Below, in pieces: positions 55,249 to 63,444 of a DNA stretch of 64,000 nucleotides. A program made the position numbers and the translations under genes. How positions within the stretch are numbered: position 1 is the first letter of the stretch; every line of letters starts with the position of its first letter. The notes under the pieces are model-generated. The model had not been told where the DNA came from and searched no databases. It worked only from the letters and a program-made list of their open reading frames with translations. The stretch is from Thermoflexus hugenholtzii. GTDB taxonomy: Bacteria; Chloroflexota; Anaerolineae; Thermoflexales; Thermoflexaceae. The stretch is from positions 434,001-498,000 of the forward strand of contig NZ_CP076326.1 of the NCBI RefSeq assembly GCF_018771565.1, read 5' to 3'.

Positions 55249-55572
55249 ATGCGAATATTGCTGGATGAGTGTTTGCCTCGACGCTTAAAGACTGTATTGA
55301 TTGATCATGAGGTTCGAACAGTTCCGGAAATGGGATGGTCAGGATTGAAAGATAGGGAAATTCTGAGCAGAGCTCGGAGGCAATTTGATGTCTTTGTGAC
55401 GATTGATCAAGGTTTCGATTTTTTGAAATCTTCGTTATCTTCTTTAGCGCCCTTAACAGTGATCATCTTGAGCGCTCCAAGCAACCGTTTCGAAGATCTG
55501 CAACCACTTATGAAAGAGGTTCGTTCGATTCTGGAGAATCTTTTGCCTGGCCAGGTTGTGCGGATCGGTTGA
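55249..55572 (+). CDS. DUF5615 PIN-like toxin
   Basis: 107 residues. PIN-like fold with acidic residues MRILLDECLPRRLK (Asp), VPEMGWSGLKDREILSRAR (Asp) and FVTIDQGFD (Asp). Members are putative nucleases controlled by DUF433. The stop of DUF433 is 6 bases upstream. AT-rich codon use matches the island. Confidence 0.88.
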   Translation: MRILLDECLPRRLKTVLIDHEVRTVPEMGWSGLKDREILSRARRQFDVFVTIDQGFDFLKSSLSSLAPLTVIILSAPSNRFEDLQPLMKEVRSILENLLPGQVVRIG

Positions 55573-55579
55573 GGCGCAA

Positions 55580-56632
55580 ATGGGGTTGGCTCGTTGGGTG
55601 GTCGGTCATCGGTCGGTCATCCGCCTGCTGGAGCGCCAGCGGGCGGAAGGGCGCATCGCCCACGCGTATCTGTTCACGGGCCCGCCCCATGTAGGCCGGC
55701 GGACCCTGGCCTGGGCGTGGGGGATGGCCCTGTTGTGCGCCGAGTCCGATCCTCCCTGCGGGTCCTGTCGCGCGTGCCGCCGGATGGAGGCCGGACATCA
55801 TCCCGATGCCCTGTATGTGGCCCCGGAGGGCAACAGCCTGAAGATCGATCAGATCCGCGAGGTCCAGCGGCAGCTCGCCCTCACCCCGGTGGAGGGGCCT
55901 TATCGGGTGGTGCTCTTCGATGAGGCGGAGAAGATGACCACGGAGGCCGCGAACGCCCTGCTCAAGACCCTGGAGGAGCCGCCCTCTTACGCGGTGCTCA
56001 TGCTCATCGCGCCCTCCCCCGAGTCCCTGCTGCCCACCGTGGTCTCCCGCTGCCAGATCCTTTCCCTCGACCCCGTCCCGATCCCCGAGGTCCGCCAGGC
56101 CCTGCAGGCCCGCTGGGGCGTCCCGGCGGAGCGGGCGGATCGCCTGGCGCGGCGCTCCGGAGGGCGCCTCGGATGGGCGGTCCAGGCGGCCCATGACCCG
56201 GAGGTAGAGGCCCGCTATGAGGAGCGGATCCGCCGGATCCATGAGCTGCTGAGCCAGGGACGATGGGAGCGGTTCCGGTTCGCCGAAGCGCTGGCCGGAG
56301 AAGAGGAAGAGACCCGCCAGGCCTTTCTGGAGGCCGCCATGGCATGGTGGCGAGATGTCCTATACCGCGCGGCGGGAGCCCTGTTGCCCTTGATCCACGA
56401 GGAGGACCGCCAGCGCATCCAGCGGGTGGCGGAGCGGGTGGGCCTGGCGGGCGCCCGGACCGCGCTGGAGGCCACGCGGCGGACGTGGAACGCCCTCCAG
56501 CGCAACGCCAACGCCCGCCTCGCCCTGGAGGCGATGCTCCTGGACTGGCCCTTCCTTCCTGAGGAGGATTTTGAATCGGATCCCATGCCAGCTCCTGCCC
56601 TCTCGTCGGATGTGCCGGGAGGTCCGCCATGA
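55580..56632 (+). CDS. holB: DNA polymerase III delta-prime subunit
   Basis: 350 residues. AAA+ clamp-loader subunit: zinc site from CGSCRAC, Walker A-like segment FTGPPHVGRRTL in which the P-loop Lys is Arg, the DEAEKM Walker B-like region and the SRC motif (VVSRCQIL). This is typical of delta-prime, which does not hydrolyse ATP. The preceding toxin ends 7 bases upstream, so the island inserted directly before it. GAGGCG serves as its ribosome site. Confidence 0.93.
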   Translation: MGLARWVVGHRSVIRLLERQRAEGRIAHAYLFTGPPHVGRRTLAWAWGMALLCAESDPPCGSCRACRRMEAGHHPDALYVAPEGNSLKIDQIREVQRQLALTPVEGPYRVVLFDEAEKMTTEAANALLKTLEEPPSYAVLMLIAPSPESLLPTVVSRCQILSLDPVPIPEVRQALQARWGVPAERADRLARRSGGRLGWAVQAAHDPEVEARYEERIRRIHELLSQGRWERFRFAEALAGEEEETRQAFLEAAMAWWRDVLYRAAGALLPLIHEEDRQRIQRVAERVGLAGARTALEATRRTWNALQRNANARLALEAMLLDWPFLPEEDFESDPMPAPALSSDVPGGPP

Positions 56633-58029
56633 GCCGTCGCAGAGCGCTCCCCGGCCTCCTCCTGTTGCTCCTGTTCGTCGGGTCCAGCCCCATGCGCCCG
56701 GGTGGGATCCCTCCTGCGGACGTGGAGAACGCGCTCTGGTATGTATGGAGCCGCTACACTCCTGCCATCCCATCTCATGCCTCCCCTGCTTTCCCTTCGA
56801 TCGGGGGAGAGGCCCAGGCCGGACCGTATCGGGTCTATCTCCCTCTGGTGATGCGCGCGCCTTCGGCCGCGCCCGAGTTTCGGGCCCTTTGGGTGACGCG
56901 GTTTGACTGGACGCGGGCGGATGGGACATGGGCGCGGCCGGAGATGCTGGTGGCCATTGCGGATCAGGCGGCGGCGGCCCGTTTCAACGTTCTTCTTTTT
57001 CAGGTTCGTGGGGTGGGGGATGCGTATTACGCGCCGGGGTATGAGCCGTGGGCGGCTCGTTTGACGGGGACGGTGACGCGCACGCTGGGGGTTTCACCGG
57101 GGTTTGATCCGCTTCGGGTGCTTCTGGACGCGGCCCATGCCCGGGGGCTTCAGGTTCACGCGTATGTCAACGTGTATCCGACGTGGCTTTGCGGGGTGGG
57201 GGCGCCTCCGGACGGCCTGGACCCGCCTCATCCTTTCTGGACGTTCTCCCGGACCAACGGGCGCTCGTGGAGCGCGTGGCGGGTGTATGATGCTTCGGGC
57301 ATGCCGATGAACATGATGACCTGTGACAGCTACCTCTGGGCCACGCCGGCGTGGTCGGGGGTGCGGGATCACCTGCAGCGGGTGGTGGGGGATCTGGTGC
57401 GCCGCTATGATCTGGACGGGGTGCATCTGGACCTGGTTCGCTATCCGGGTCGGGGCTACTCTTATGATCCGTTCACGCCTTCCTTCAGCAGTTCGGCGGA
57501 GCGGGCGGAGTGGCAGCGGGAGCAGGTGAACGCCATGGTTCGGGACCTCTCGGTGGTGGTGAAGGGGATACGTCCTCAGGCCTGGGTGACGGCGGCGGTG
57601 TGGGGGGTTTATCAGAACCGGTGGGGCTGGTCGGGGTTCACGGAGGGGTATTCGGACTATTACCAGGATTCCAAGCGCTGGCTGCGGGAGGGGTGGGTGG
57701 ACGCCATTATGCCGATGATTTACCCGGCGGGGCCTTCGGGGAACTGCCCGGACACCACGGTCTGGACGCTGGATCGTTTTCGTGTTCTGGTGGCGGATTT
57801 CCTGGCGGACGCCAGCGGCCGATATGTCTTCCCAGGCATCCACGGGGGCTATGCTTGCTTCCGGGATGTCTTGGACCGTATTCAGGCAGCCCGGGCGTTG
57901 GGGGCTCGGGGGGTAGCGATCTTTGCCTACGGTCCCTTGAGCCGGCGGGGCTACTGGGATGAGCTGGCCGCCCAGGCCTTCCCACAACCCGCCCCCCTCC
58001 CGCCGTTGCCCCGTGGGAGCCGAAAGTGA
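56629..58029 (+). CDS. Secreted GHL10-family glycosidase-like protein
   Basis: 466 residues. Signal peptide LLLLLLFVGSS near the N-terminus, YRVYLPLVMRAP as a linker characteristic of some Chloroflexota surface proteins, then a GHL10 (DUF187/YngK-like) TIM barrel (about 80-430) with RALWVTRFDWTR, VDLGVHLDLVRYPG-type core (seen as YDLDGVHLDLVRYPG) and MPMIYPAGPS. Overlaps holB by 4 bases. Codons in 57000-57900 use more T and G in third positions than the neighbouring genes. Likely acts on cell-wall or environmental glycans. Confidence 0.85.
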   Translation: MSRRRALPGLLLLLLFVGSSPMRPGGIPPADVENALWYVWSRYTPAIPSHASPAFPSIGGEAQAGPYRVYLPLVMRAPSAAPEFRALWVTRFDWTRADGTWARPEMLVAIADQAAAARFNVLLFQVRGVGDAYYAPGYEPWAARLTGTVTRTLGVSPGFDPLRVLLDAAHARGLQVHAYVNVYPTWLCGVGAPPDGLDPPHPFWTFSRTNGRSWSAWRVYDASGMPMNMMTCDSYLWATPAWSGVRDHLQRVVGDLVRRYDLDGVHLDLVRYPGRGYSYDPFTPSFSSSAERAEWQREQVNAMVRDLSVVVKGIRPQAWVTAAVWGVYQNRWGWSGFTEGYSDYYQDSKRWLREGWVDAIMPMIYPAGPSGNCPDTTVWTLDRFRVLVADFLADASGRYVFPGIHGGYACFRDVLDRIQAARALGARGVAIFAYGPLSRRGYWDELAAQAFPQPAPLPPLPRGSRK

Positions 58030-58038
58030 ATTTCGGCT
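58018..58038. repeat. Short hairpin overlapping the GHL10 stop codon
   Basis: AGCCGAAA-GTGAA-TTTCGGCT, related to the hairpins at 3723-3738 and 21894-21911 and to those in the 4352-5065 array. It spans the stop codon and could act as a small terminator. Confidence 0.55.
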
Positions 58039-58107
58039 TACCATAGGGCTTGCTCGAAGGCCGCCCCGCATCCGCGATTCCCGTTCCCGTTTGTGGACAG
58101 CCTCTCA

Positions 58108-59136
58108 TCAGCCCTTCATGAACTCTTCGATGGCCGTGCGACTGATGCGATAAGTGGTCCCGATCTTGCGGGCCTTCAGCTGGCCGGACTCGATGAGTTG
58201 CACGATGTCTTCCGGGGAGACCTTCAGGTAGGCGGCGGCTTCTTCCACGGTCATGATCTCCGGGGCGGGGGTGGGGCCAGTCGGAGCGGCCGGGCGGGTC
58301 ATCCCCTGGAAGAGCTGGGTGAAGAACTGGGCCAGCCCGAAGCCGGCCCCCGCGCCCACGCCGGCCGCGGCCAGCCCGCCCAGCTCCTGCTGGGCCGCCT
58401 CGCGCAGGGCGTCCGCCGCCTGCAGCTGGGCGTAGGTCTGCACATCGAGCAGCCCCATGGCCCGCAGCTCCTCAACGGTCTTCGAGGAGGGACGCAGGGA
58501 CTGCACGTAGAAGGCTTTGAGGTCCAGCCCCAAGGCCCCGAAGTCCTCCTGAGCTTTGGCCCGCACCGCCGCGCCGAGCTCTTCGAAGAACCCGGCCAGG
58601 TCCACCACCGGGCGGTTGAAGTTCCCCACCACATCGGCCAGCTTGCTCACCAGGATGCTGCGCAGGTAGTCCACGATGCGTTCGGTCTCATACAGGCGTT
58701 GCACGCCCACGATCTTGTTGACGAAGAGCTGGGGATCGCGCACCTGAACGGCGAAGGTCCCGTGGCCCTGAAGCAGCACCACCCCCAGGCCCATGCCGGG
58801 ATTGCGCACCACGATGGGATCCGGGGTTCCCCATTTGAGGTCCACGAACTCCCGGGTGGAGACAAAGTAGACTTCGGCGGTGAAAGGGGAGCGGCCGCTG
58901 AAGAGCGGGCCCAGCAGGTTGATCAGCAGCGGGATGTTGGCCGTGGTCAGGGTGTGACGGCCCGGCCCGAACACATCCAGGGCCCTCCCGTCCCGGAAGA
59001 ACACCGCGACCTGGCTCTCCCGCACGATCAGCTGGGAGCCCAATCGGAAATCCCCGGCCCCCTCCTCCGGGAAACGGCGGACGATCTCCCGTCCGGTGTC
59101 ATCCGCCCACTCGATCACATCGAAGATGCGGGGCAT
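58108..59136 (-). CDS. SPFH-domain protein fused to excisionase-type helix-turn-helix
   Basis: 342 residues. Residues about 25-215 are an SPFH/band-7-like (virion core, YdjI-type) domain (GSQLIVRESQVAVFFRDG, then FVDLKWGTP). After an Ala/Gly-rich linker (about 255-285) comes a helix-turn-helix of the excisionase/MerR type (MTVEEAAAYLKVSPEDIVQLIESGQLKARKIG quoted as AAAYLKVSPEDIVQLIESG) in place of the usual zinc ribbon. No membrane segment. Cytoplasmic scaffold with possible DNA binding; role unknown. Confidence 0.85.
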   Translation of the reverse strand: MPRIFDVIEWADDTGREIVRRFPEEGAGDFRLGSQLIVRESQVAVFFRDGRALDVFGPGRHTLTTANIPLLINLLGPLFSGRSPFTAEVYFVSTREFVDLKWGTPDPIVVRNPGMGLGVVLLQGHGTFAVQVRDPQLFVNKIVGVQRLYETERIVDYLRSILVSKLADVVGNFNRPVVDLAGFFEELGAAVRAKAQEDFGALGLDLKAFYVQSLRPSSKTVEELRAMGLLDVQTYAQLQAADALREAAQQELGGLAAAGVGAGAGFGLAQFFTQLFQGMTRPAAPTGPTPAPEIMTVEEAAAYLKVSPEDIVQLIESGQLKARKIGTTYRISRTAIEEFMKG

Positions 59137-59539
59137 CTTCTCCTCCTAACTGAGGTTTGAAGCCGATCCGAAGGGAATCCCAGCTCGTGGCTTTCCGCTC
59201 GAAGGCTCCGGCCTCATTTTACCGGAGGAAACGGTTTGGGGAAATCCATGGGGAATCCATCAAAAAAGTAATCCTCCCGCAGGAGCGGCTTTCGCCGCGA
59301 CCATCGTGAGATCGAGGAGATGGAGGTTTGGGCTGCGGAAGCGGCTTTCAACGCAAGCCCTTGTAGGATCAAAGACATGAGCCTCCATCGTTGGGTTTTC
59401 GGCTCCATGGCGCTCCGGCATCCGCGTCCTCCGGAGTAGGCGATGAGGGGCGAAAGGGATTACAATCCAGTTAATTCAGCCACCGGCCGGCCCCGCGTCG
59501 GGGGAGCGGCCGGAAACGAATCCGTTCCGGAGGTGTGCG
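59137..59539. other. Intergenic region with a 70-bp element copy and a -10 box
   Basis: Holds a near-complete copy of the 70-bp element at 59279-59350, a minus-strand TAAAAT at 59215-59220 (possible -10 for the SPFH gene) and a plus-strand TACAAT at 59461-59466 (possible -10 for the IscA-like gene). No credible gene. Confidence 0.6.
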
Positions 59540-59932
59540 ATGGTCGAGCCGGCCCGGCGGGATGAGGAGCTCACCGTGCAGGTCCCGGTGGTGACGCTGA
59601 CGGAGGCGGCAGCCCGGCGTCTGCACGCGCTCATTCGCGAGAAGAACATCCCCGCCCGGTATCTGCGGGTGTTCGTCGCCGGCGGGGGATGCTGCGGGCT
59701 TCAGTATGGCATGGGGTTCGAAGACCAGCCCGCGGAGACGGATCACCAGCTGGAGAGCCAGGGGATCTCCCTCCTGGTGGACCCGATCAGCGCCTCGTAT
59801 CTGTGGGGCTCGACCATCGACTACGTCGAGGATCCGGCCGGGGGATTCTTTCAGATCCACAACCCCAACGCCCTTCCCTCCTGCGGCTGCGATCATTCCT
59901 CCGGTTCCGGCTGTGGATGTGGCTCCCATTGA
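59540..59932 (+). CDS. IscA/HesB-like iron-sulfur carrier with Cys-rich tail
   Basis: 130 residues. HesB/IscA fold (VTLTEAAARRLHALI, LRVFVAGGGCCGLQYGMGF) with the first Cys in GGGCCG and the two C-terminal ones in SCGC. The tail continues with GSGCGCGSH, an additional CxC and His not usual in IscA. It delivers iron-sulfur clusters. GGAGGT precedes the ATG. Confidence 0.9.
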   Translation: MVEPARRDEELTVQVPVVTLTEAAARRLHALIREKNIPARYLRVFVAGGGCCGLQYGMGFEDQPAETDHQLESQGISLLVDPISASYLWGSTIDYVEDPAGGFFQIHNPNALPSCGCDHSSGSGCGCGSH

Positions 59933-59939
59933 GAAACGA

Positions 59940-59968
59940 GGGGGCGGACGGTCCTTCCGTCCGCCCCC
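59940..59968. terminator. Terminator-like hairpin between convergent genes
   Basis: Perfect 12-bp stem GGGGGCGGACGG / CCGTCCGCCCCC with a TCCTT loop, directly after the IscA-like gene and before the end of pheT. No T tract. Confidence 0.65.
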
Positions 59969-59979
59969 TCCCCGAGCGG

Positions 59980-62517
59980 TCACATTCCCTCCTCTTTCTG
60001 ACGGACGACGGCGCCGAGCCGTTCAGCGGCTGCCCGGATGAGGCGTTCCCGCAATGTGGCGACCTCCCGGTCCGTGAGGGTGCGGTCCTCCGCTTGATAG
60101 AACACAGTGAAAGCCAGGCTGCGGTGCCCGGGCGGGATGGGCGGCCCCTGGTAGACGTCGAAGAGGTGCACCTCGCGGACCAGGGGGGTGCCGGCCTCGC
60201 GCAGCACGGCGGCCAGGGCGGCAGCCGGCACGCTCTCCGGCACGATGAAGGCTAAGTCCTCCACCACCGGGGGCACCCGAGGCACCGCCTCAAAGACATG
60301 CGCGATGGGCGCCAGGGCCTGCAGGGCTTCCAGATCCAGCTCGGCGATCAGGACGGGCTGATCCGGCAGCTCCCAGGCCCGGCGCACCAGCGGGTGCAGC
60401 TCCCCCAGGATCCCCAGGGAACGTCCACCGGCCTTCACCTCCGCTCCCCGGCCCGGGTGCAGGCTCGGATGTTCCGCCCGCTCGAAGGCCACCCCCGGGA
60501 TGTGCAGGCGCTCCAGCAGCGCCTCAACGACGCCCTTCAGATCGAAGAAGTCCATCCACCCCCGATCCACGGGAAGCCACGAGGCCGGATCCCGCGGCCC
60601 GGTGAGGGCGATGCCGATCCGCCGCGGCTCCTCCGGAAGGGCCTCTCCGGGACGGGGGAGGAACACCTTCCCAACTTCGAAGATCGCCACCCGTTCCCGG
60701 AACCGGAGGTTGGCGCGAAGGGTGCGCAGCAATCCGGGGAGCAGGGTGTGGCGGAGGACGGTGCGCTCCTCGCTGATGGGGTTGATCAGCCGGACGTAGT
60801 CCAGGGCCGTGTAGGGATTGGCGACGCCGGGAGGGGCCAGACGGGCTTCCTCGTCCGGATGGATCAGGGCGTAGGTGATCACTTCCTGGAGCCCGCAGGC
60901 CACCAGGATGTCCCGGACCCGCTCCTCGAAGGCCCAGGCGGGGTTGCCCCGCTGCGGGGGCAGGGGATCCCGGAGCCGGGTCTCCGGCATCCGGTCATAG
61001 CCCCAGATGCGGGCGACCTCCTCAATGAGATCCTCCGGGCGCTGGCAGTCCAGCCGATGATCGGGGACGGTGACCCGCCAGGCGGCCGGGGCGGAGCGGG
61101 AGCGGGCGGGAGGCCGGGCGGGCTCGACCCGGAACTCCAGGGCGCGCAGGATCCGCTCGATCTCGCGGGGCGGGATGGCGAAGCCCAGCACGCGCTCCAC
61201 ATCCTGCGCGGAGAGCGGGAGGGTCACCCGTCGGGCCTTGCGGGCGTAAGCGTCAACGACCCCGCGGGCCACGACCCCATCGGCCAGGCGCTGCATGAAG
61301 GCGGCGGCCCGCCGGGCGGCGGGGAGGGTGAGGGCCGGGTGGATCCCTCGTCCGAAGCGGGCGCTGGCCTCGCTGGGCAGCTTGTGCCGGGCGGCCGTGC
61401 GACGGATGGAGATGAAGTCGAAGTTCGCGGACTCCAGGAGGACGGCGCGGGTGGCCTCCCCGACCTCCGTCTCCGCGCCCCCCATCACCCCGGCGATGGC
61501 GATGGGACCGGCCTCGTCGCAGATCAGGAGGTCCTCCGGATCCAGGTCTCGCTCCACCCCATCCAGGGTGCGGATCCGCTCGCCGGGGCGGGCGCGGCGG
61601 ACGATGATCGTGGGGGGGCGGCCGCCGGCCCGCTCCACCAGCCGATCGTAGTCGAAGGCGTGGAGGGGCTGGCCCCATTCCAGCATCACATAGTTGGTGA
61701 TGTCCACGATGTTGTTGATGGGGCGCATCCCGCACAGCCGCAGCCGCCACTGCATCCAGTAAGGGGAAGGACCGATCCGCACGTCCCGGATGACCATGGC
61801 GGAGTATCGGGGGCAACCCTCCGGGTCCTCGATGCGGACCCTCACGAGGCGGCGGGCCGTTGGGCCGAAGGCCCTCACCGCGGTGGGAGGGTAGCGCAGG
61901 CGCTTGCCGGTGAGGGCGGCCACCTCCCGGGCCACCCCGATGATCGAGAAGGCGTGGGCCAGGTTGGGGGTGAGGTCGATCTCCAGCACCACGTCCCCCA
62001 TGTAGTCCGCCAGGGGCATCCCCACCGGCGCCTCCGGGTCCAGCAGGATGATCCCCTCGTGGTCCTCGGAGATCCCCAGCTCTTTCTCTGAGCAGACCAT
62101 GGCGTCGGAATAGATCCCGCGGATGGCCCGGCCCTGGAGGGTCATCTTCACCCAGCCCGGCTGGTGGCCGTCGTAGAGGGTGGCCCCTTCCAGGGCGAAG
62201 GCCACCTTAAGAGGGCGCTCCGGCGGACGTTCCAGGAAAGGGAACAGGTTAGGCGCGCCGGTGACCACCACCTTCGGCTCCCCCCGGCCGTAGTCCACCG
62301 TGGCCAGGAGCAGGCGGTCGGCGTTGGGATGGCGCTCCACCCGGAGGATCTGCCCGACGACGATCCGCTCCCGGTCCCATTCCAGGGGAGCGCCGGGGAC
62401 CCCGAACCGCTCGATGGCGGTCACCTCCAGGCCGGCCAGGGTCAGGCGCTCGGCCAGCTCCTCCGGCGGCAGATCGATCCTCACGTATTCCTGTAGCCAG
62501 CGCAGCGGAACCCGCAT
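59980..62517 (-). CDS. pheT: Phenylalanyl-tRNA synthetase beta subunit
   Basis: 845 residues, normal for bacterial PheT. N-terminal tRNA-binding OB domain (about 40-155), B3/B4 editing domain, B5 domain, catalytic-like core and C-terminal FDX-ACB anticodon-binding domain (VPRVPPVVEDLAFIVPE to AAERLGAVVRQKEEGM). With PheS it attaches Phe to tRNA-Phe and edits Tyr. Start ATG 62517 begins the MRVPLRWLQEYV motif. It is separated from pheS by the MNT-HEPN fusion gene. Confidence 0.97.
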   Translation of the reverse strand: MRVPLRWLQEYVRIDLPPEELAERLTLAGLEVTAIERFGVPGAPLEWDRERIVVGQILRVERHPNADRLLLATVDYGRGEPKVVVTGAPNLFPFLERPPERPLKVAFALEGATLYDGHQPGWVKMTLQGRAIRGIYSDAMVCSEKELGISEDHEGIILLDPEAPVGMPLADYMGDVVLEIDLTPNLAHAFSIIGVAREVAALTGKRLRYPPTAVRAFGPTARRLVRVRIEDPEGCPRYSAMVIRDVRIGPSPYWMQWRLRLCGMRPINNIVDITNYVMLEWGQPLHAFDYDRLVERAGGRPPTIIVRRARPGERIRTLDGVERDLDPEDLLICDEAGPIAIAGVMGGAETEVGEATRAVLLESANFDFISIRRTAARHKLPSEASARFGRGIHPALTLPAARRAAAFMQRLADGVVARGVVDAYARKARRVTLPLSAQDVERVLGFAIPPREIERILRALEFRVEPARPPARSRSAPAAWRVTVPDHRLDCQRPEDLIEEVARIWGYDRMPETRLRDPLPPQRGNPAWAFEERVRDILVACGLQEVITYALIHPDEEARLAPPGVANPYTALDYVRLINPISEERTVLRHTLLPGLLRTLRANLRFRERVAIFEVGKVFLPRPGEALPEEPRRIGIALTGPRDPASWLPVDRGWMDFFDLKGVVEALLERLHIPGVAFERAEHPSLHPGRGAEVKAGGRSLGILGELHPLVRRAWELPDQPVLIAELDLEALQALAPIAHVFEAVPRVPPVVEDLAFIVPESVPAAALAAVLREAGTPLVREVHLFDVYQGPPIPPGHRSLAFTVFYQAEDRTLTDREVATLRERLIRAAAERLGAVVRQKEEGM

Positions 62518-62565
62518 GTCCTGTGTCCTCCTCGCTGGGATCTGGAAGCCATGGGGCCCTTCGGC

Positions 62566-63435
62566 CTACTTTCCGGAGCGAAGCCCCGTTGCGACCCCGA
62601 TGGCCTGGACGAAGTCCTCGATGTCCTGCATCGCCTGGGGGATTGCTTGAAAGACGAGGCGATCATCCACTTCCCAATATCGATGAACCAGCCGATGGCG
62701 CATGCGAATCAGGTCGGAGAGACGCTGCGCGAGCGCCTCGTGGAGCACTCCATGCTCCTGGAGCACTTGAAGCGCCTCACTGTAGGTTTCCGGGGGGCGC
62801 CAGCGGTTCTGAGCGATCAGGTGCTGGGCGATATCCACAATGGCTTCCGCTGCCAGCACCAGGTGATACCGGGCGCTGCCTCGTCGGTGTGGGTCGGCTA
62901 AGAAATCCGCCTCGGGCATCCGGGCGAGGGAATCGAGGGCCCGCTGGCTTTCAAACAGTGCGGAGAGCAGGTTGCGCATGCGATCGCTTTGATAGCGGAT
63001 CATCTGGAAGACACCTCGCAGGTAAGCTTCGTGCAGGCGGCGGACCTCGAAGTATTCGGTCCAGGTCGAGGCCTCGAAGTCGGCGCGGCGGCCCTCGTCG
63101 CGGCAGAGGAGAATGCGGCGGGGCCGGATGGCGGCGAAGCGGAAGGCCGGTGGCGCGGCGTTCAGGGCCCGCACGTCCACCGGGAAGGGGAGGCCGGCCC
63201 GGCGCAGCGTCGCCTCCAGGCGGGCGGCCAGCTCCGCTTCCCGGGGCCAGGCCGGCGTGGGAAAAGGATCCAGGAACACCGCGACGTCGATGTCCCGGAA
63301 GACTTCCCCCTCGACGAAGGAGCCGTGCAGGTAAGCGAAGACTACATCGGGCTCCCCAGCCAGGGCCCCGGCCAGGCGCTCTTCCACACGGCCCTTTTCT
63401 TCCTCATGGACCCGCCAGGTCTTGATCGGCTCCAT
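62566..63435 (-). CDS. MNT-HEPN single-chain fusion (MntA-HepT-like)
   Basis: 289 residues. Residues about 1-140 are an MNT nucleotidyltransferase (AYLHGSFVEGEVFRDIDVAVF, the GSx10DxD motif) and residues about 150-285 a HEPN/HepT domain with the RNase motif Rx4HxY (MRHRLVHRYWEVDD). Usually these are separate, overlapping toxin and antitoxin genes; here they form one polypeptide, with intact motifs in both halves. It lies between pheS and pheT on the same strand, 9 bases after the pheS stop and 48 bases before pheT, and is thus probably co-transcribed. The final residues LRSGK lie in sequence resembling a repeat fragment. Confidence 0.88.
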   Translation of the reverse strand: MEPIKTWRVHEEEKGRVEERLAGALAGEPDVVFAYLHGSFVEGEVFRDIDVAVFLDPFPTPAWPREAELAARLEATLRRAGLPFPVDVRALNAAPPAFRFAAIRPRRILLCRDEGRRADFEASTWTEYFEVRRLHEAYLRGVFQMIRYQSDRMRNLLSALFESQRALDSLARMPEADFLADPHRRGSARYHLVLAAEAIVDIAQHLIAQNRWRPPETYSEALQVLQEHGVLHEALAQRLSDLIRMRHRLVHRYWEVDDRLVFQAIPQAMQDIEDFVQAIGVATGLRSGK

Positions 63436-63444
63436 CTCCGCCCT

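Noticed and set aside
62568-62610. Another copy of the 70-bp element at the end of the MNT-HEPN gene
   Set aside because: Only about 20 bases resemble one end, inside a coding region; could be coincidence.
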